Shown here: piece after piece, positions 13,843 to 15,811 of the stretch
How positions within the stretch are numbered: the stretch's first letter is position 1
Layout of the letters: each line of letters opens with the position of its first letter
DNA from: UBA1724 sp963632245
Lineage (GTDB): Bacteria > Verrucomicrobiota > Lentisphaeria > Oligosphaerales > Oligosphaeraceae
NCBI GenBank assembly: GCA_963632245.1
Contig: CAVGTF010000039.1
Span: 1-15,811 of the forward strand
Reading direction: 5' to 3'
Length of the DNA: 15,811 nt
The notes under the pieces: generated by a model
What the model was told of the DNA's origin: nothing
Databases searched by the model: none
Seen by the model: only the letters and a program-made list of their open reading frames with translations
Made by a program: the position numbers and the translations under genes

Positions 13843-15483
13843 ATGGCTCTCCCGCAAAACACTACCCCCGCCGCCCTGGCCGAGACCGTCCGAAGGCTCC
13901 TGGCGCAAAAGCTGAAGGTCTCCGATCCCGCACTCCTGCAGGCCGGCACCCCGCAGCTGGACCAGGCACTGGTGGATGACGGACGCCTGGATGACCAGTC
14001 GCTCCTGAAGATCTACGCCGAGGCCAGCGGACTCCCCGTCCTGGACGAAGAGGAAAACCGCGATATCCCCTTCTGCGAAGAGGTCACCTACGACTTCCTC
14101 AACGGCGAGATGTGTCTGCCGCTGGTCTGGAGCGCCGACAAGGTCCTCCTGGCCATCAGCAGCCCCTACCACGCCGGACGCCTGACACAGCTCTGGCGAA
14201 AACTCTATGAGGTGGATGTGGAGCTGGTGCTGGCGCGGCGCTCCTACGTGGACCGCTATCTGGCGTCCGTCTACGACCGCCCCGAGGAGGGCATTCCGGG
14301 ACTGGATGGCGATTCCGAACAGGCATTGCGCGATCTGGCAAAGGAGGCGCCCATCGTCCGACTGGTCAACGATATCTTCACCCGCGCCCAAGAGACCGGC
14401 GCCAGCGATATCCACGTGGAGCCCAACGAGAAGGACGTGCAGATCCGCTTCCGTATCGACGGAATGCTCCAGACGGTCCTGCGACCCCCAATCTCGCAGT
14501 TCCCCGCCATCTCCTCCCGTATCAAGCTACTCAGCGGCATGAATATCGCCGAACGGCGACTCCCCCAGGATGGCCGTATCGAGCTGGCCGGCGGCGGCAA
14601 GAACGCCATCGATGTCCGTGTCTCCACGATCCCCACCATGCACGGCGAATCCATCGTGCTGCGACTGCTGCAGAAGGACTCCTCAGTCTTTGAGCTGGAC
14701 AAGGTGGGACTGCTCCCGGATACCATGGAGCAACTCCAGCAGATCTACAATATGCCCCACGGAATGATCCTCATCGTGGGACCCACCGGCTCCGGAAAGA
14801 CCACCACGCTGTACTGCATCATGAAGCAGCTCAACGCGGATTTCCGAAAGATCATCACCATCGAGGACCCCGTGGAATACCAGCTGGAGGGCCTCCAGCA
14901 GATCCAGGTAAAGTCCTCCATCGGACTCACCTTCGCCAGCGGACTGCGCGCCATCGTGCGACAGGACCCCGATGTGGTCCTGGTGGGAGAAATCCGCGAC
15001 CGCGAGACCGCCGAAATCGCCATCCACGCCTCCCTGACGGGACACCTAGTCCTCTCGACCCTCCATACCAACGACGCCGCCGGCGCCGTCTCACGTCTCA
15101 TGGAAATGGGCGTGGAGGGCTTCCTGATCTCCTCCGCACTCCTGGCCGTCGCCTCCCAGCGACTGGTCCGACGGCTCTGCCCCGATTGCCACGGAAAGGG
15201 CTATACAGGCAAACCCACCGAACAGGAACCACGCGGCAAACGCTGCCGCACCTGCATGGGCTCCGGATACCGCGGACGTATCGCAATCTTCGAACTTATG
15301 CGCATCAACGACGAACTCCGCGAGGCTATCAATACCCACCAGGATACCTCCGTCCTCAACCAAATCGCCAAAAAACACGGCATGCGCTCCCTCCGCGAAG
15401 ACGGCATGCTGAAGGTGCAGAAGGGCTATACCACCGAGGCCGAGGTCATGCGCGTCTGCCAGCTCGACATCGGGGATCTGTAA
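13843..15483 (+). CDS. Type II secretion ATPase GspE
   Basis: A 546-residue hexameric motor that powers pseudopilus assembly from the cytoplasmic face. Residues 1-145 form the N1E/N2E-like region that binds GspL. Residues about 165-280 are the N-terminal half of the ATPase core (ASDIHVEPNEKDVQIRFRIDG, RRLPQDGRIEL). Walker A is GPTGSGKT (313-320), the Asp box is TIEDPVEY (339-346), Walker B is VVLVGEIRD (378-386) and the His box is LSTLHTND (404-411). A zinc-binding tetracysteine has C446-x-x-C449 and C468-x-x-C471. The phrase FASGLRAIVRQDPDVVLVGEIRDRETAEIA and the ASLTGHLVLSTLHTN stretch resemble GspE more than PilB. The usual catalytic glutamate is present as E383. The leader of ATG 13843 lacks a clear Shine-Dalgarno. 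It is the last gene of the block; no GspF follows in the window. Confidence 0.93.
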   Translation: MALPQNTTPAALAETVRRLLAQKLKVSDPALLQAGTPQLDQALVDDGRLDDQSLLKIYAEASGLPVLDEEENRDIPFCEEVTYDFLNGEMCLPLVWSADKVLLAISSPYHAGRLTQLWRKLYEVDVELVLARRSYVDRYLASVYDRPEEGIPGLDGDSEQALRDLAKEAPIVRLVNDIFTRAQETGASDIHVEPNEKDVQIRFRIDGMLQTVLRPPISQFPAISSRIKLLSGMNIAERRLPQDGRIELAGGGKNAIDVRVSTIPTMHGESIVLRLLQKDSSVFELDKVGLLPDTMEQLQQIYNMPHGMILIVGPTGSGKTTTLYCIMKQLNADFRKIITIEDPVEYQLEGLQQIQVKSSIGLTFASGLRAIVRQDPDVVLVGEIRDRETAEIAIHASLTGHLVLSTLHTNDAAGAVSRLMEMGVEGFLISSALLAVASQRLVRRLCPDCHGKGYTGKPTEQEPRGKRCRTCMGSGYRGRIAIFELMRINDELREAINTHQDTSVLNQIAKKHGMRSLREDGMLKVQKGYTTEAEVMRVCQLDIGDL

Positions 15484-15508
15484 AATACAAAGAAGGAGGA
15501 AGGAGGAA

Positions 15509-15556
15509 ATGAGGACGCTGTGCGGCTCTTCCACCGCGCTCACCCCGCGGTACTGA
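15509..15556 (+). CDS. Possible 15-residue peptide ORF
   Basis: ATG 15509 to TGA 15554, reading MRTLCGSSTALTPRY. Two ribosome-site sequences precede it, GGAGG at 15495-15499 (nine bases away) and GGAGG at 15502-15506 (two bases away). The peptide resembles nothing I know and its end runs into the hairpin at 15548. It may be a chance frame or a leader peptide. Confidence 0.15.
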   Translation: MRTLCGSSTALTPRY

Positions 15557-15710
15557 TACCACCGGTACCAGTACCGGCCTTTGCGCTTGGGTATGGGCTT
15601 AAGGGGGGTACGGGGGGCTTGCCCCCAGTCCTTTGGATATCCCCCGCCCCATCAGAAACCGCCCTTCCCTAGGGATACATGGCACCGCCGGTAGGCGGAA
15701 GAGCGCCGCA
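15541..15710. repeat. Dispersed repeat, right-end copy related to the 155-bp repeat
   Basis: It shares two blocks with the left end, in the same order and orientation. GGGGGGTACGGGGGGCTT through AGTCCTTTGG (15603-15635) corresponds to 351-384, and ACCGCCGGTAGGCGGAAGAGCG (as two parts, 15684-15694 and 15695-15705) corresponds to 444-466. The blocks are 81 bases apart here and 93 on the left. GGGGG/CCCCC and CCGCC/GGCGG inverted repeats are kept. No coding frame is seen. Confidence 0.65.
15548..15576 (+). terminator. Hairpin after gspE, probable terminator
   Basis: CGGTACTG (15548-15555) pairs perfectly with CAGTACCG (15569-15576). Inside, TACC (15557-15560) pairs with GGTA (15564-15567) around a three-base loop. 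An alternative perfect stem is CCGGTAC (15562-15568) with GTACCGG (15571-15577). GGCCTTTG follows, a weak T-run. It is 65 bases past the gspE stop and also forms the start of the right-end repeat. Confidence 0.55.
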
Positions 15711-15723
15711 GGCACCTTATAAA

Positions 15724-15810
15724 CCTACTCCCTACTCCCTACTCCCTACTCCCTACTCCCTACTCCCTACTCCCTACTCCCTACTCCCTACTCCCTACTC
15801 CCTACTCCCT
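15724..15810. repeat. Heptanucleotide tandem repeat (CCTACTC)n
   Basis: Twelve perfect copies of CCTACTC plus CCT, without a single interruption, end one base before the window edge (15811 is T where A is expected). Nothing around it is coding. Perfect identity implies recent expansion by slippage. Confidence 0.95.
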
Positions 15811-15811
15811 T

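Noticed and set aside
11032..14415. A 1127-codon open frame on the - strand opposite gspC, gspD and gspE
   Set aside because: Its translation is low complexity (Gly/Asp/Val/Ala-rich), matches no domain, and lies over three recognisable + strand genes. Long antisense frames are expected with this codon bias.
8224..15483. Plain type IV pilus pilMNOPQ-pilB operon
   Set aside because: The gene order fits, but the secretin lacks AMIN domains and has GspD-type N-domains, and the ATPase motifs look like GspE. I kept the order as a finding.
15724..15810. Telomere-type or CRISPR repeat at the right end
   Set aside because: A uniform 7-bp unit without spacers. Its likeness to eukaryotic telomere repeats is superficial, since the neighbouring genes are plainly bacterial.

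Overview
The window is a GC-rich, gene-dense, draft-quality bacterial segment. One run of ten Ns sits at 4489-4498. Every supported gene is on the + strand. The gene content points to a Gram-negative (diderm) bacterium: a type II secretion secretin and its partners, an LpxH-like lipid A phosphoesterase and the lipoprotein enzyme Lgt. An L-fucose isomerase suggests use of host or algal deoxysugars. Most start codons follow C/T-rich leaders rather than Shine-Dalgarno sites. These traits would fit a PVC-type lineage such as Lentisphaerota, but this is a guess from general knowledge and no marker gene here proves it.

Layout. Positions 1-599 are non-coding: two and a half tandem copies of a ~155-bp hairpin-rich repeat, then a nested inverted repeat. 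Next come a 99-residue single-pass membrane protein (600-899), a beta-lactamase-fold serine hydrolase (927-2033), a DUF4380-like protein with a Cys/His/acidic tail (2171-3268), an LpxH-like metallophosphoesterase (3300-4151) and L-fucose isomerase (4163-6056). The last is interrupted only by what looks like an assembly artefact. A strong hairpin follows it. Then come lgt (6296-7135) and an rluD-type pseudouridine synthase (7132-8097), which overlap by 4 bases. A second structured intergenic element (8143-8179) precedes a five-gene secretion block.

The block encodes GspL/PilM-PilN-like (8224-9663), GspM/PilO-like (9667-10350), GspC/PilP-like (10389-11447), secretin GspD (11509-13824) and ATPase GspE (13843-15483). 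Its order matches pilM-N-O-P-Q-B, with M and N fused. The ATPase and secretin look more like T2SS than type IV pilus proteins. Together they would form the inner-membrane platform, the outer-membrane gate and the motor. The inner-membrane protein GspF and the pseudopilins are not in the window. The secretin carries its own lipobox, so it is probably a liposecretin, and Lgt would act on it.

The right end (15484-15811) is again non-coding. It holds a long hairpin just after gspE, a relative of the left-end repeat, and at least 12 copies of a 7-bp tandem repeat running to the edge. The same repeat family therefore brackets the whole gene block. I found no transposase, tRNA, rRNA or CRISPR array. 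The most interesting material is the secretion block (liposecretin, poly-serine loop, Q/N-rich GspC tail) and the repeat family, rather than a clearly new system.
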